The notes beneath the pieces are model-generated. The model had not been told where the DNA came from. It made no database searches and was given only the letters and a program-made list of their open reading frames with translations. The position numbers and the translations under genes were made by a program. Source: Solea solea (lineage: Eukaryota > Chordata > Actinopteri > Pleuronectiformes > Soleidae). From it: 64,000 nucleotides of DNA. Below, piece by piece: positions 53,601 through 58,745 of this stretch (position 1 is the stretch's first letter; each line of letters starts with the position of its first letter). The stretch lies in contig NC_081142.1 in the NCBI RefSeq assembly GCF_958295425.1, positions 22,588,530-22,652,529 on the forward strand, read 5' to 3'.

Positions 53601-56600
53601 CAGACACACACACACACACACACAGAAATATGTTTTCTTTGAGCTGGTGACGTTAACAGCAGCTTCACCATCACAACCAAAAGATCACCTTTATTAGATT
53701 TGCTCGCAGACATTTGGCTTCACTTTGTCACTGATTGTCATTTTTTGCTGTTCATCACAGTCTCAATAATGTAATTAATAACGTGTGATATGAGTTCATG
53801 TTGATGTCGCAGCAGCAGCTGCTGGAAAAATGAGTTCCGTACCTGTTTGTCCAAGTAGCCTTTTCCATCAGGATCAGCCAAATCCCAAATCTGAAAAACA
53901 AAAACACAGAAACACAGCATTTTACACACAATAAATGTGAAATTCAAATGTTACATCTTCATTAGAGGTAAACCTATTAATCAGGCCAGTATAATGTATT
54001 AATCAGCCAATTATTTTGCTCTCAGAAACTTGATAAATGTTTATTTTTCCATCCAAAAGAGGGTTTTTTCATGTATTTAATATTTAGTTTATTAGGCCCC
54101 GTTCACACAAGGTCGCTTGCGGGTATAAACAACAAAATATTTTATCTGCTCACGCGTACGCGTTTACGTCACATACATGCGCCAGTACAGGGAACTAAAC
54201 AAACATGTCGGATTATTTCCATGGGATGGACTTTCAAGCTGCTCTGGCAGCTCTAATAAATGTACACGAAATGTACAGGATATGTACAGATAATATTACT
54301 GAACAGCGAAGGATCGCTGTTCAGTAATATTATCTGTACAATCTGTGTAATCTGTTTTGCTTTCTGCGGAGAGGAAGGAAGATTCTGTGCATGCGCTCAT
54401 ACATAGCGGTGTTGTGTGATAGTGTATCACAGCGCCACCTAGCCGCCTGGCATGCATACCAAATCGAATTCCACACACTTTTGCGTCACCGTATGCACGC
54501 AGATTTCCTCCCGAAACGCTTGTCTAAACGTGGAATAAAAAGTGAAGACGGGACGCCACTTTTGCGTCTTCTGGTCAGACCGTCGTCATGTAAACGTAGC
54601 CTTATTTGTTATCATTAGTTAGATTTCTTTTTACAGATGGAGGTGAAAAAGAAACTTGAAAAACTCAAATCATGAAGACATAAAGAGGTTGAATGAGAAT
54701 GACACCACAATAACTACAATAAGTTATCATTAAATGAAAGTAAAACACAATTAATGATCTTTGGTAGCACCAGGACACATTCTGACATAGAGTTGAAGTT
54801 ATTGGGAATCATTATAGACCACAAACTTTGTTAGAAACCACACATAGAAAACATTAAATGTAAATCCAAATCCAAATCAAATTTATTGCATAAAAACGGC
54901 CTTATAGGATATTGTATTGTTCACTAATGCCCTGTTTTTCGGTTATTGGCATAATTGTGCTAAATTATTTCACTTTTTATATGAATGTAACCTTAAATAA
55001 AGATATTCATTCATTCATTAACCAAGTGTGTTTAATAAAGAGTCAGTAAAAAATCTGCACTTCAAGATGTAAACCAATGTGTTTTCTGTGGCCAATGCAA
55101 ATTTTCACATAATTGGTGGCAATTTTTTGTAATTTTGTAATGAACAAAACTTAGCAACAATTATCAAGTTTCTGAGAACAAAAATGTGTATAATAAGTAT
55201 TAAAAAAGGAAAATATCGGCCTAATTATTCCCACCTCTCATCAATCATCTGACCACACATGAGCTGCAGTGACAAGAGTAAGACGATCAGTTTCTTCACT
55301 TCTCTCAAAGCTCAAGGTTATTTAAATAAAGACTGTAACTTATACTCATATAAATAATATCATCTGTACTTGTCCTGTATGGACTGAAATGTGAAACTAC
55401 CTCATATATAAACTCTGCCTGAGACTCAATGAAGGTTCATCAATATCCTCTCCGTCTGTCACTCCGCTGACTCACCGTGTAAATATTTTCTTTCTTTCTT
55501 TAATCCTCAGGGTTTTCCTGTCGTATCTTAGCACGACCTTCGCTGAACTCATTAAAAAATACAACGCTTTTTCATTACATAACCTCTTTAACCTTGACGT
55601 GGAATTCCGTTCACAAAGAAAGCAAACACAGTTGATGAAATTATGAAAACTAAACACACTTAATGAAACTTCATATATATAACTAATAATAACTTCTCAA
55701 AATAAAAAAAAACACAATAATTGACCTTTTTATTGCTAGAAAACAAAAATTCAAGAGCCCAGTGTTGCCTTTAATTCTTTGCAAAAGCACTGAAAACCTC
55801 TTAACTTTTGCAAGAAATACGACATCGTGGGACAGAGCACAGAAGTGTCGCTATACGCAGACAATCTCCTGGTATATTTAAGTGACCCAGTCTCATCTTT
55901 TCCTGCGATTAAATCAAGTGGAATGTGGCTCCTTTTCAGGACACAAATTTAACCTTCCAAAGAGTGAATTATACCAAAATAACAATTTGGCAAAGAAAAA
56001 GCATCCAAGAAAAGATTCAGAAGTGAATTTGACTGCTCAAAACACACAAACAAATCTGTGTGTGACCTCTGACACCACGTACCTTTCCCAGTGTAACATC
56101 AGGGAGTCCAGACTTTTTTAAGAACAGGGCAGCTTCTGTTGGTCCCACTCTCCCCGTGTTCCCTGGATCCACCTGGGACCAAAACAGACATGTGTTACCG
56201 TCTTAAAAATCGAATAAAATCTGCCAACTTAAGTCTGGAAACTGCGGTTTAGTTTCAGAAAAAAGGGTGTCAAAATGCGAGATCAGTGGTATATTATCTG
56301 TATTTATATCGTTTTTTTTATCTCATTCATAGTAATTAACACATCAGTTTTCACCATTCACTCGCACATGAATCCTGTGAATAACTGGGGATGAGGTTAC
56401 AGATTCACCACTATTTAAACAACAATATAAACTTTCCTAGAAAGTGGGAGTTTGACATTTTCCTTTCATAATTCTGCAAAAAAAAAATATATCATAGAAC
56501 CTCTGTGCAATAATCTGCTGATCCTCTTACCTGTCTGTAAAAGTTCTCAAACACGGGGTTCCCACTTGACAACTGTGGCAAAGGGAGGACTTTATTAATC

Positions 56601-57411
56601 ACACTATGGCAGAACATCATCACACAGTCAGTCCTAATTAAATCATGATACAAGAAATTACAATAATAATAACAATAATAATAATAACATGACGATTAAG
56701 ATTTTTTCTCTTCCTCTCTCTCTTCAGTTTGGCCCGAATACTCCATCACAGTATTCTAATTAGGAGACTGAAAAGAATAATGATTGAAATAACAAGGTGA
56801 AGTAATATCACTATACTATTATTGAGGATTGTATTGCAAGACTGGAGGATAGTAGGGGTAAATTGTATGAGGTCTGGTGTAGAGATGAAATTACTCGATT
56901 AATCGATTACTAAATGAATCGTCAACTATTTTGATAATCGATTAATCGGTTTGAAGCTTTTTTCATGATTAAAACAAGATTTCTGATTGTTTCAGCTTCT
57001 TAAATGTTATTTTTTTAAATTTCTTTGCTCCATATAAACAAAGAAATCATTAAAATCATCATCATGAATAATTTTTTTGTTTTTTGTGGACAAAAACAAA
57101 GACGTTTGAGAACATCGTAATTTCCTGGTTTGACAAACACTGATCAACATTTATTAATGGTTTCTGACATTTTATGGATCAAACGATGACTCGATTCATC
57201 GAGAAAATAATTGACAGATTAATCGATTATAAATATAATCATTAGTTGCAGCTCTAGTCTGGTGTCACTTTCTAGATTTTATACGATTTATACAACTAAC
57301 AGCTCATCATTTATTTTATTTATTACTAATTTTTGTGACGTAACCTTATTCGCTCATTTTGTTTGCCCAGCCTGTACTGATTGTTGTGATTGGGGGTAGT
57401 AATGTTATGTA

Positions 57412-57444
<33 letters not shown>

Positions 57445-57583
57445 GTGTATGTGTATGATGTGATGTTTTCAAACAAAAATGCAACATTACAACATACATA
57501 TATATGTACTACTATTTCATGACGGGTCTAACCTGGTTGAGTCCATGACAGTTAAGTGCGTGTATTTATATATACACACATAC

Positions 57584-57640
<57 letters not shown>

Positions 57641-58319
57641 TTTATATATATATATATTTATTTATATATATATATATATATAAATATCTTTTAAAAAAGC
57701 ACTTATATATAACATAGACTCCGCAGTATTCGGAGCATTAGTAGATAATGTGATTGTTGTGATGATCTCAGCATCCTGCATCCCTCTCTGTGCCTTCATG
57801 TCTTCATCACCACCAGCGTCCTCATCCTCACTCTCTCCTCTCTGCATCTAAGCTAAGCTAAGCTAGGCTAATCTCTGCTAGGCTCACGTTCCGAGCGAGC
57901 GCCGACTCACTTTTCTGCCGCTTTTTGTCACATAAAAGTAGGCGGTAGAGCGTCTACTTTACTCCCCGCGGCGCACATTATATTCACAACATTCACACAC
58001 ATAAAAACATGGCGTGTGTGTGGAGAAATGACAGGCACCAGCCGCGGCTAACGCGAGCCCCCGCTACCTAACGGTAACGGTACCGCAGAGGGCCTTCCCT
58101 CTCCTGACTCAGGGCCAGCTGACTGAGCCGCTTCGCGGGCTGCACTTTCAGCCGAGAGCCGCTTTTCTCTCCTTTCACGAGACATTTTCAAAGGACGGTG
58201 TCGCGGCGGCTGCGACACGCGAGGCGGGGGGGTTGTAAGCATAACCGAGGAGCTAGTTGAAGAGTAGAGACCGATAAAAGCTGCATCTTTACCTGGGTGA
58301 GTGATGTGAGAGCTGCCAT
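22148..58319 (-). CDS. eps15l1: EPS15-like 1 (endocytic adaptor), whole coding region in 24 exons
   Basis: Joining 24 phase-compatible exons from 58319 down to 22148 gives 2877 nt (958 residues). A 63-nt cassette exon (50127-50189) would make 979. EPS15L1 (EPS15R) acts at clathrin-coated pits, linking NPF proteins, AP-2 and ubiquitinated cargo. The protein has three EH domains (about residues 13-101, 123-214 and 268-360). EH2 keeps a canonical EF loop ([13 protein letters not shown]). A coiled coil follows (about 378-570). The tail has 19 DPF motifs (about 605-890) for AP-2 alpha-ear binding, and a PALPPKK...PPRPKPP SH3-binding stretch. Two C-terminal ubiquitin-interacting motifs follow ([28 protein letters not shown]). 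The start is the first in-frame ATG, with A at -3 and G at +4. Human EPS15L1 is about 910 residues. The excess here comes partly from a PDYQK repeat in exon 21. All introns are GT-AG. Confidence 0.97.
22600..22735. repeat. Partial MITE-family copy in intron 23
   Basis: 'tttaatgatttctttgtgat', 'ggagcaaagaaaccagacaa' and 'ttagtaatcatta' match the interior of the 56880-57256 family. Ends are missing. Confidence 0.45.
23238..23538. mobile_element. hAT-like element with TAGAGGTCGACC end
   Basis: The left end TAGAGGTCGACC and the right end ...GCTCTACCTCTAC are inverted relatives. Flanking 8-mers attacaat (23230-23237) and tttacaat (23539-23546) differ at one position, which fits a decayed 8-bp target duplication. 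Interior phrases 'atcaagtttctgagaacaa' and 'acttagcaacatt' recur near 38220, 53990-54020, 55145-55190 and 61970. It is non-coding and lies in eps15l1 intron 23. Confidence 0.6.
25556..25591. repeat. (GT)n microsatellite
   Basis: A GT run broken once by ggggg, in eps15l1 intron 23. Confidence 0.9.
25732..25814 (+). other. Pre-miRNA-sized hairpin in eps15l1 intron 23
   Basis: The arms 25732-25765 and 25781-25814 pair over about 34 positions with one mismatch and a 15-base loop. The core is tactccgcaagaacagagaa opposed to its inverse. Three of the pairs are G:U if read as + strand RNA and become A/C mismatches on the - strand. The fold is therefore better in the orientation antisense to eps15l1. 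No known miRNA is recognised. It could equally be a fold-back transposon remnant. Confidence 0.55.
26152..26372 (-). CDS. eps15l1: eps15l1 exon 23
   Basis: Residues 837-910: [20 protein letters not shown]...GFADFSS, with four DPF motifs, ending in phase 0 at TCT|gtaagt. If the intron is retained the frame adds only Val-Ser before TGA, giving a shorter protein without the UIMs. Confidence 0.95.
26735..26802. repeat. LINE/SINE-type 3' tail with (GGAT)n
   Basis: 'gaccctcaagtggaggataaagcg' followed by ggatggatggat. The same tail occurs at 32450-32502 ('gaccctcatgtggaggataa...ggatggatggatgg'). This pattern is typical of the 3' ends of teleost non-LTR elements. No coding part remains. Confidence 0.5.
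28215..28455. repeat. Dispersed 'ggtccagtgtg..aactgcacctta' repeat
   Basis: It begins 'aaggtccagtgtgcaaagtg', carries 'ggctgccattttggaccacc', and ends 'actacaaactgcacctt', resembling a widespread fish repeat. Parts of the same theme ('cctgccaacatggc.gtgtaaac') occur at about 18372-18540 and 61048-61110. Confidence 0.4.
29509..29561. repeat. (TA)n/(CA)n microsatellite (left flank of inverted repeat)
   Basis: Alternating TA and CA blocks that end directly at the left arm of the inverted repeat at 29565. Confidence 0.9.
29565..29714. repeat. 39-bp inverted repeat between TA/CA microsatellites
   Basis: The left arm 29565-29603 (aactcttagtgagcttcatc...) and the right arm 29676-29714 are inverse copies matching at 38 of 39 positions, with a 72-base spacer. 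TA/CA microsatellites abut both ends. It looks like a small inverted-repeat element that inserted into, or carries, a TA tract. Confidence 0.8.
29716..29892. repeat. (TA)n/(CA)n compound microsatellite (right flank)
   Basis: A long mosaic of TA, CA and CG dinucleotides. The overlapping open frames on both strands are repeat artefacts. Confidence 0.95.
30615..31075. repeat. Split copy of the CAGGGTTCCCACA MITE
   Basis: The left part 'ttgacatcaaaatcaaggac' to about 30695 and the right part 'tttcaaggatttcaaagacc' at about 31048-31070 match the element at 19419-19651. They are separated by about 350 bases of unrelated sequence, including a 'gacgttttttctgtcataaa...gaccttgtc' fragment of the gaggaca family. 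Confidence 0.5.
31777..32415. repeat. Palindrome-bearing Harbinger-like element, rearranged copy
   Basis: It contains a perfect palindrome at 31795-31818 with core AGTACCTGGTACCAGGTACT, and a terminus GGTGGAAATACGCCA at 32401-32415. Both are shared with the intact element at 62135-62416. The left terminus is degraded. Inside, 'aaatcaagccgaa..gc..gaactgtagatca' occurs twice (about 31940 and 32152), an internal direct duplication. Confidence 0.6.
32450..32502. repeat. LINE/SINE-type 3' tail with (GGAT)n
   Basis: 'tgaccctcatgtggaggata' followed by 'aaaatggatggatggatgga', the same tail type as 26735-26802. Confidence 0.5.
33054..33120. repeat. (GA)n microsatellite
   Basis: A purine tract of GA with ggg and ca interruptions, on the + strand. 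Confidence 0.9.
35532..35630. repeat. Fold-back palindrome in the 'gatatcgg' repeat
   Basis: 'tctccatcgacatctgacaa' is opposed to 'gtcggatgtcgacggaga', with a central 'aatatctaacatttg'-type region. It is similar to the fold-back at 20531-20630, so the structure belongs to the repeat family. Confidence 0.65.
35603..35962. repeat. 180-bp near-perfect tandem duplication
   Basis: 35603-35782 and 35783-35962 are head-to-tail copies of 180 bases. By eye they differ at one position (ttttcaaacaa versus ttttccaacaa). Near-identity beside heavily diverged repeats implies a recent duplication, or an assembly artefact. Confidence 0.9.
36350..36416. repeat. (gaatctt)n tail of a non-LTR element
   Basis: 'tatgacaataaagaaatctt' followed by three gaatctt units, a 3' tail type seen in fish LINEs. 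No coding part is recognisable upstream. Confidence 0.4.
36408..37309. repeat. 'gatatcgg / gggacatccc' element
   Basis: The left part 'gatattgcagcctt..attggctgataccgata' and 'catactttaattacttattt' also occur in the truncated copy at 51168-51385, whose outer end reads agggatgtccc. The right part here ends 'cagattgggacatccctg', the inverse of that terminus. It is therefore an inverted-repeat DNA element of about 0.9 kb. Its superfamily is not proven. Confidence 0.55.
37664..37757 (-). CDS. eps15l1: eps15l1 exon 22
   Basis: Residues 806-837: [20 protein letters not shown] followed by [12 protein letters not shown], ending in phase 1 at AGTG|gtgagt. It carries one DPF motif and the proline-rich SH3-binding site typical of EPS15 proteins (known to bind Crk). 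Confidence 0.95.
38060..38275. repeat. Degraded TAGAGGTCGACC-family copy in intron 21
   Basis: 'agttgcttagcaacattgat' and 'aatttaatcaacctctaatct' match the interior and end of the element at 23238-23538. Confidence 0.45.
38397..38504 (-). repeat. eps15l1: 18-bp coding minisatellite, six units
   Basis: Six 18-bp units encode MPDYQK followed by five VPDYQK. The four units nearest the donor alternate two versions (GATTAC and GACTAC for Asp-Tyr), which points to duplication of a 36-bp pair. The array stops exactly at the splice donor. Confidence 0.95.
38397..38632 (-). CDS. eps15l1: eps15l1 exon 21 (with PDYQK tandem repeat)
   Basis: Residues 727-805: [20 protein letters not shown]...[11 protein letters not shown] as in vertebrate EPS15L1, then [11 protein letters not shown], then six copies of a (M/V)PDYQK unit. 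The exon ends in phase 0 at CAGAAG|gtatct. The tandem units have no counterpart in human EPS15L1 as I know it. This is probably a lineage-specific expansion within an intrinsically disordered tail. Confidence 0.93.
40070..40112. repeat. Short retroelement-like 3' tail
   Basis: 'ttatccttggttaaataaag' followed by 'tttaaatgaataaa', a pattern often seen at the ends of fish non-LTR elements. Low confidence. Confidence 0.3.
40262..40322. repeat. Single arm of the fold-back element family
   Basis: 'ggcagcagtggatcaatatc' followed by 'ctgtgtaatgtgatgtaaaa' and 'ttgctgattttct' matches the right arm at 16205-16268. Confidence 0.5.
40340..40409 (-). CDS. eps15l1: eps15l1 exon 20
   Basis: Residues 704-727: [20 protein letters not shown] then RGA, one DPF motif, phase 0 to phase 1. 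Short and variable in the family, but splice sites and frame are clean. Confidence 0.9.
40700..40839 (-). CDS. eps15l1: eps15l1 exon 19
   Basis: Residues 657-703: [20 protein letters not shown]...[20 protein letters not shown]...NNK, five DPF motifs. It matches the human [14 protein letters not shown] / DDFFKKQTKNDPF region closely. Confidence 0.95.
40920..41400. repeat. Two copies of the 'ggtgcaaatcgcc' repeat
   Basis: 'cttggtggaaagatgttata' to 'cgattcacaccctacgtaaa' (about 40929-41052) and 'cttggtgggaagatgtgaga' to 'atttgcaccctacgtaaatg' (about 41262-41382) are related, and inverse to 2025-2175. They lie in eps15l1 intron 18. Confidence 0.6.
41480..41611. repeat. (TA)n microsatellite
   Basis: A long TA tract with catac interruptions, in intron 18. 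Overlapping Tyr-Ile open frames are artefacts. Confidence 0.95.
42140..42762 (+). mobile_element. L2-type LINE 3' fragment
   Basis: One open + strand frame from about 42148 encodes the C-terminal part of an L2/CR1-group reverse transcriptase protein: [20 protein letters not shown], then [33 protein letters not shown] and [10 protein letters not shown]. The 3' end reads 'aaaagcgctatataaatgtg' followed by an (ATT)n tail at about 42737-42760, which is typical of fish L2 elements. It is 5'-truncated with no reverse-transcriptase active site left, so immobile. It lies in eps15l1 intron 18, antisense to the gene. Confidence 0.85.
42980..43212. repeat. MITE-family copy abutting an eps15l1 splice donor
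   Basis: It starts TAGGGCTGCAACTCATGGTT, carries 'tttggtccagaaaatgtcag' and 'caaaccaggaaatgatgata', and runs as 'gatgagtcgattaagataat' up to the last two intron bases before exon 18. The first bases of intron 18 (- strand) are therefore repeat-derived. Confidence 0.6.
43214..43264 (-). CDS. eps15l1: eps15l1 exon 18
   Basis: Residues 640-657: [17 protein letters not shown] plus split codons on both sides (phase 1 in, phase 1 out). Two DPF motifs; human has [13 protein letters not shown] here. Confidence 0.94.
43443..43548 (-). CDS. eps15l1: eps15l1 exon 17
   Basis: Residues 605-640: [20 protein letters not shown] then [16 protein letters not shown]. Four DPF motifs start the AP-2-binding tail. 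Acceptor ttctcacctcag, donor AAAG|gttatt. Confidence 0.95.
44646..44669. repeat. (CA)n microsatellite
   Basis: A short CA run in eps15l1 intron 16. Confidence 0.9.
44972..45151 (-). CDS. eps15l1: eps15l1 exon 16
   Basis: Residues 545-604: [20 protein letters not shown] closing the coiled coil, then a Gly/Ser/Asn-rich linker ...[20 protein letters not shown]. Phase 0 on both sides. Confidence 0.95.
45585..45705. repeat. Partial MITE-family copy in intron 15
   Basis: 'tttctggtttctttgctcca' and 'acaaagaaatcattgaaaaa' then 'ggttgcagctccag' match the family seen at 56880-57256. Confidence 0.5.
46680..46877 (-). CDS. eps15l1: eps15l1 exon 15 (coiled coil)
   Basis: Residues 479-544: [20 protein letters not shown] through [20 protein letters not shown] to TQDEINQ. 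Heptad-rich central coiled coil used for oligomerisation. Phase 0 on both sides. Confidence 0.96.
46968..47129 (-). CDS. eps15l1: eps15l1 exon 14 (coiled coil)
   Basis: Residues 425-478: [20 protein letters not shown] through the DEMDQQK-like stretch to KCQEESQM. One of the best conserved coiled-coil segments. The CAG before it belongs to exon 13. Confidence 0.96.
47235..47307 (-). CDS. eps15l1: eps15l1 exon 13
   Basis: Residues 400-424: [20 protein letters not shown] then SAEVQ. Acceptor cgtttcag, donor CAG|gtgaga. Confidence 0.96.
47475..47742. repeat. MITE-family copy in intron 12
   Basis: It runs from 'attaatcaagtactaaattt' to 'aaaataatcggtagttgcag' and carries the 'ttctggtttcattgctcca' interior. 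Ends are imperfect and no target duplication was found. Confidence 0.55.
47840..48241. repeat. MITE-family copy expanded by an internal tandem array
   Basis: The left end 'gggctgaaaccattactcga' and right end 'acgttagttgccgctcta' match the 56880 family. The interior phrase 'cagcttcttaaatgtgaata' repeats five times at 47942, 47985, 48026, 48067 and 48109 (41-43-bp spacing), making this copy longer than its relatives. Confidence 0.7.
48388..48473 (-). CDS. eps15l1: eps15l1 exon 12
   Basis: Residues 372-400: [20 protein letters not shown] then SQEITQLQ and the split Arg codon. It begins the coiled coil after the Ser-rich linker. Human has DSSGSLGSGEFTGVKELDD at this point. Confidence 0.96.
50127..50189 (-). 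CDS. eps15l1: Probable eps15l1 cassette exon 11b
   Basis: A 63-nt stretch with acceptor gtggctgcag and donor AGAAGG|gtgagt, open in phase 0 on both sides. It encodes 21 residues, [20 protein letters not shown] plus Arg. It would insert between GTPVP (exon 11) and DSSSS (exon 12) without changing the frame. Splice sites are good and the peptide looks constrained, but it is absent from the main human protein as I know it, so it is called as an optional exon. Confidence 0.65.
50353..50509 (-). CDS. eps15l1: eps15l1 exon 11 (end of EH3)
   Basis: Residues 319-371: completes the split Trp, then [20 protein letters not shown] and [15 protein letters not shown]...[10 protein letters not shown]. It holds the second helix pair of EH3 and the conserved linker. 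Donor CCA|gtaggt. Confidence 0.96.
51168..51385. repeat. Truncated 'agggatgtccc / gatatcgg' element
   Basis: It starts agggatgtccc and runs through 'ccgatacgataccgatattg' and 'catactttaattacttattt' to 'aaccaatgggttgaaaa', where homology to 36416-36615 ends. Confidence 0.55.
51511..51700. mobile_element. Fold-back element, copy 2
   Basis: The left arm (about 51511-51574, 'gagagaatcagtgattttag' to 'gttgcctc') is opposed to the right arm (about 51648-51699, 'ggaggcagcagtggatca' to 'tgatgttaaatctttgg'). Same architecture as 16061-16268; lies in eps15l1 intron 10. Confidence 0.6.
52066..52223 (-). CDS. eps15l1: eps15l1 exon 10 (EH3)
   Basis: Residues 267-319: [20 protein letters not shown] and [20 protein letters not shown] to NLLAHIW. 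First half of EH3, with an EF-type loop [10 protein letters not shown]. Ends in phase 2. Confidence 0.96.
52325..52570 (-). CDS. eps15l1: eps15l1 exon 9
   Basis: Residues 185-266: [20 protein letters not shown] closes EH2. Then comes a Ser/Pro linker with [27 protein letters not shown] and [11 protein letters not shown], almost identical to the human linker and rich in likely Ser-Pro phosphorylation sites. Confidence 0.96.
52735..52870. repeat. Partial MITE-family copy in intron 8
   Basis: 'gattcatctttcgattattt' and 'tgatgagtcatttggtccag' match the 56880 family interior. Confidence 0.45.
52912..52971 (-). CDS. eps15l1: eps15l1 exon 8 (EH2 EF-hand)
   Basis: Residues 165-184: [20 protein letters not shown], a complete canonical calcium-type EF loop with the conserved Trp of the NPF-binding pocket. 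Confidence 0.97.
53056..53181 (-). CDS. eps15l1: eps15l1 exon 7 (EH2 start)
   Basis: Residues 123-164: [20 protein letters not shown] and [20 protein letters not shown] plus GK. Acceptor cctttgtag, donor AAG|gtagaa. Confidence 0.96.
53279..53341 (-). CDS. eps15l1: eps15l1 exon 6
   Basis: Residues 102-122: [20 protein letters not shown] plus Arg, linking EH1 to EH2. The donor is ambiguous. AAGG|gtgtgt keeps the conserved HWAVR, while a stronger-looking GCT|gtaagg lies 6 nt earlier and would drop Val-Arg in frame. I chose the conserved form. Confidence 0.85.
53494..53589 (-). CDS. eps15l1: eps15l1 exon 5 (EH1 end)
   Basis: Residues 70-101: [20 protein letters not shown] and [12 protein letters not shown], the C-terminal helices of EH1. 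Donor TTT|gtgagt. Confidence 0.96.
53843..53890 (-). CDS. eps15l1: eps15l1 exon 4 (EH1 EF-hand)
   Basis: Residues 54-69: [16 protein letters not shown], with the conserved Trp and EF-like loop of EH1. Confidence 0.96.
54095..54601. mobile_element. Harbinger-like non-coding element with TTA duplication
   Basis: The left end GGCCCCGTTCACAC and the right end GTAAACGTAGCC are inverted relatives (about 10 of 14 positions). TTA flanks both sides (54092-54094 and 54602-54604). A 3-bp TTA/TAA duplication is the PIF/Harbinger hallmark. The 507-bp element has no transposase and contains a perfect 27-bp hairpin. It lies in eps15l1 intron 3. Confidence 0.65.
54283..54340. repeat. Perfect 27-bp hairpin with 4-base loop
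   Basis: The arm 54283-54309 (starts tgtacagataatattactga) is exactly inverse to 54314-54340, and only agga lies between. A perfect stem in decayed repeat DNA implies recent origin. Confidence 0.95.
55750..56005 (+). pseudogene. L1-type LINE reverse transcriptase fragment
   Basis: On the + strand, one frame gives [20 protein letters not shown], the L1 reverse-transcriptase catalytic block. The usual YADD is YADN here, so a catalytic Asp is lost. After a frameshift near 55912 the next frame gives [19 protein letters not shown], the motif that follows in fish L1 proteins. Upstream, a weaker match '[20 protein letters not shown]' resembles the preceding conserved block. It is a dead, short fragment in eps15l1 intron 3, antisense to the gene. 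Confidence 0.75.
56083..56172 (-). CDS. eps15l1: eps15l1 exon 3 (EH1)
   Basis: Residues 24-53: [20 protein letters not shown] then [10 protein letters not shown]. Acceptor ggtcccag, donor AAG|gtacgt. Confidence 0.97.
56531..56572 (-). CDS. eps15l1: eps15l1 exon 2
   Basis: Residues 10-23: [14 protein letters not shown], the first helix of EH1. Only 14 codons, phase 0 on both sides; acceptor ttgccacag, donor CAG|gtaaga. Confidence 0.94.
56872..57264. mobile_element. hAT-type MITE with intact 8-bp target duplication
   Basis: The element at 56880-57256 (377 bp) begins TAGAGATGAAATTACTCGAT and ends ATCATTAGTTGCAGCTCTA, which are imperfect inverted repeats. It is flanked by the exact 8-mer GTCTGGTG on both sides (56872-56879 and 57257-57264). 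It is non-coding and rich in attaatcg palindromes. It is the best-preserved member of a family with about ten further copies or fragments in this window. Confidence 0.85.
57574..57682. repeat. (TA)n microsatellite
   Basis: A long TA tract with tttgttt and ttta interruptions, in eps15l1 intron 1. Confidence 0.95.
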
Positions 58320-58450
58320 CTTCCCTGTTGCTGCGGGAACGCACCCACTCTCTCTCCCTCTGTGTGTGTCCACCACCTCCCTCTCTCTCCACAGCGACGC
58401 TCCCCCTGGCGGTCAGACCGAGGGACTACACCTACACCACCCCGCCCAGG
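57880..58450 (-). promoter_or_regulatory. eps15l1: eps15l1 promoter / first-exon CpG-rich region
   Basis: A locally CpG-rich island in AT-rich surroundings spans exon 1 and the start of intron 1. A GC-box-like cccgccc lies at about 58440, upstream of the ATG. No TATA box is apparent, which fits a broadly expressed gene. Confidence 0.45.
58293..58319 (-). CDS. eps15l1: eps15l1 exon 1 (start codon)
   Basis: Nine codons, MAALTSLTQ, with donor CAG|gtaaag. The MAA...LTQ start matches the family. The frame upstream is open to a GTG but has no ATG, so 58319 is the first in-frame start. Confidence 0.93.
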
Positions 58451-58594
58451 AGGTGATGTTTTCATCATCAATCTGAATTATTTTGGTGGTCACCCAAGCA
58501 TGTTCACAAATATGTTCACAAGTATCCTAAAAATCTACCCACTAATGACGTCACTCACAAAATGTCACATTTTGACTCTTTTTGACTCCGTGAA

Positions 58595-58745
58595 ACCAGT
58601 TTGATCAGGATATGAACCAGTTGCGGATTTTGTAGTACTTTTAGCAAGTTCAAATGTGTTTATCACAACAATATTTTAACAGATCAAGATGAACTTTCGT
58701 CATACTTATGTAAGATGGTGATAGCAGTAAACAGGTTTCAAACAT
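58595..58745. repeat. Copy of the 2480-2890 repeat family
   Basis: 'agcaagttcaaatgtgttta' and 'cagatcaagatgaactttcg' then 'taagatggtgatagca' parallel 2598-2685. Confidence 0.45.

Larger units (their letters stand above)
53963..55245. repeat. TAGAGG-family element broken by nested insertions
   Basis: The left part at 53963-54090 ('attagaggtaaacc', 'ctctcagaaacttgataaat') and the right part at about 55130-55245 ('acttagcaacaattatcaag', 'cggcctaattattcccacctct') look like two halves of the element type seen at 23238-23538. The Harbinger-like element at 54095-54601 and a (CATT)n-tailed fragment near 54975-55015 lie between them. Confidence 0.45.

Noticed and set aside
58362..58604. 80-codon + strand open frame near the eps15l1 promoter, considered as a divergent gene
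   Set aside because: No recognisable protein and no conserved start; it overlaps CpG-rich leader sequence by chance.
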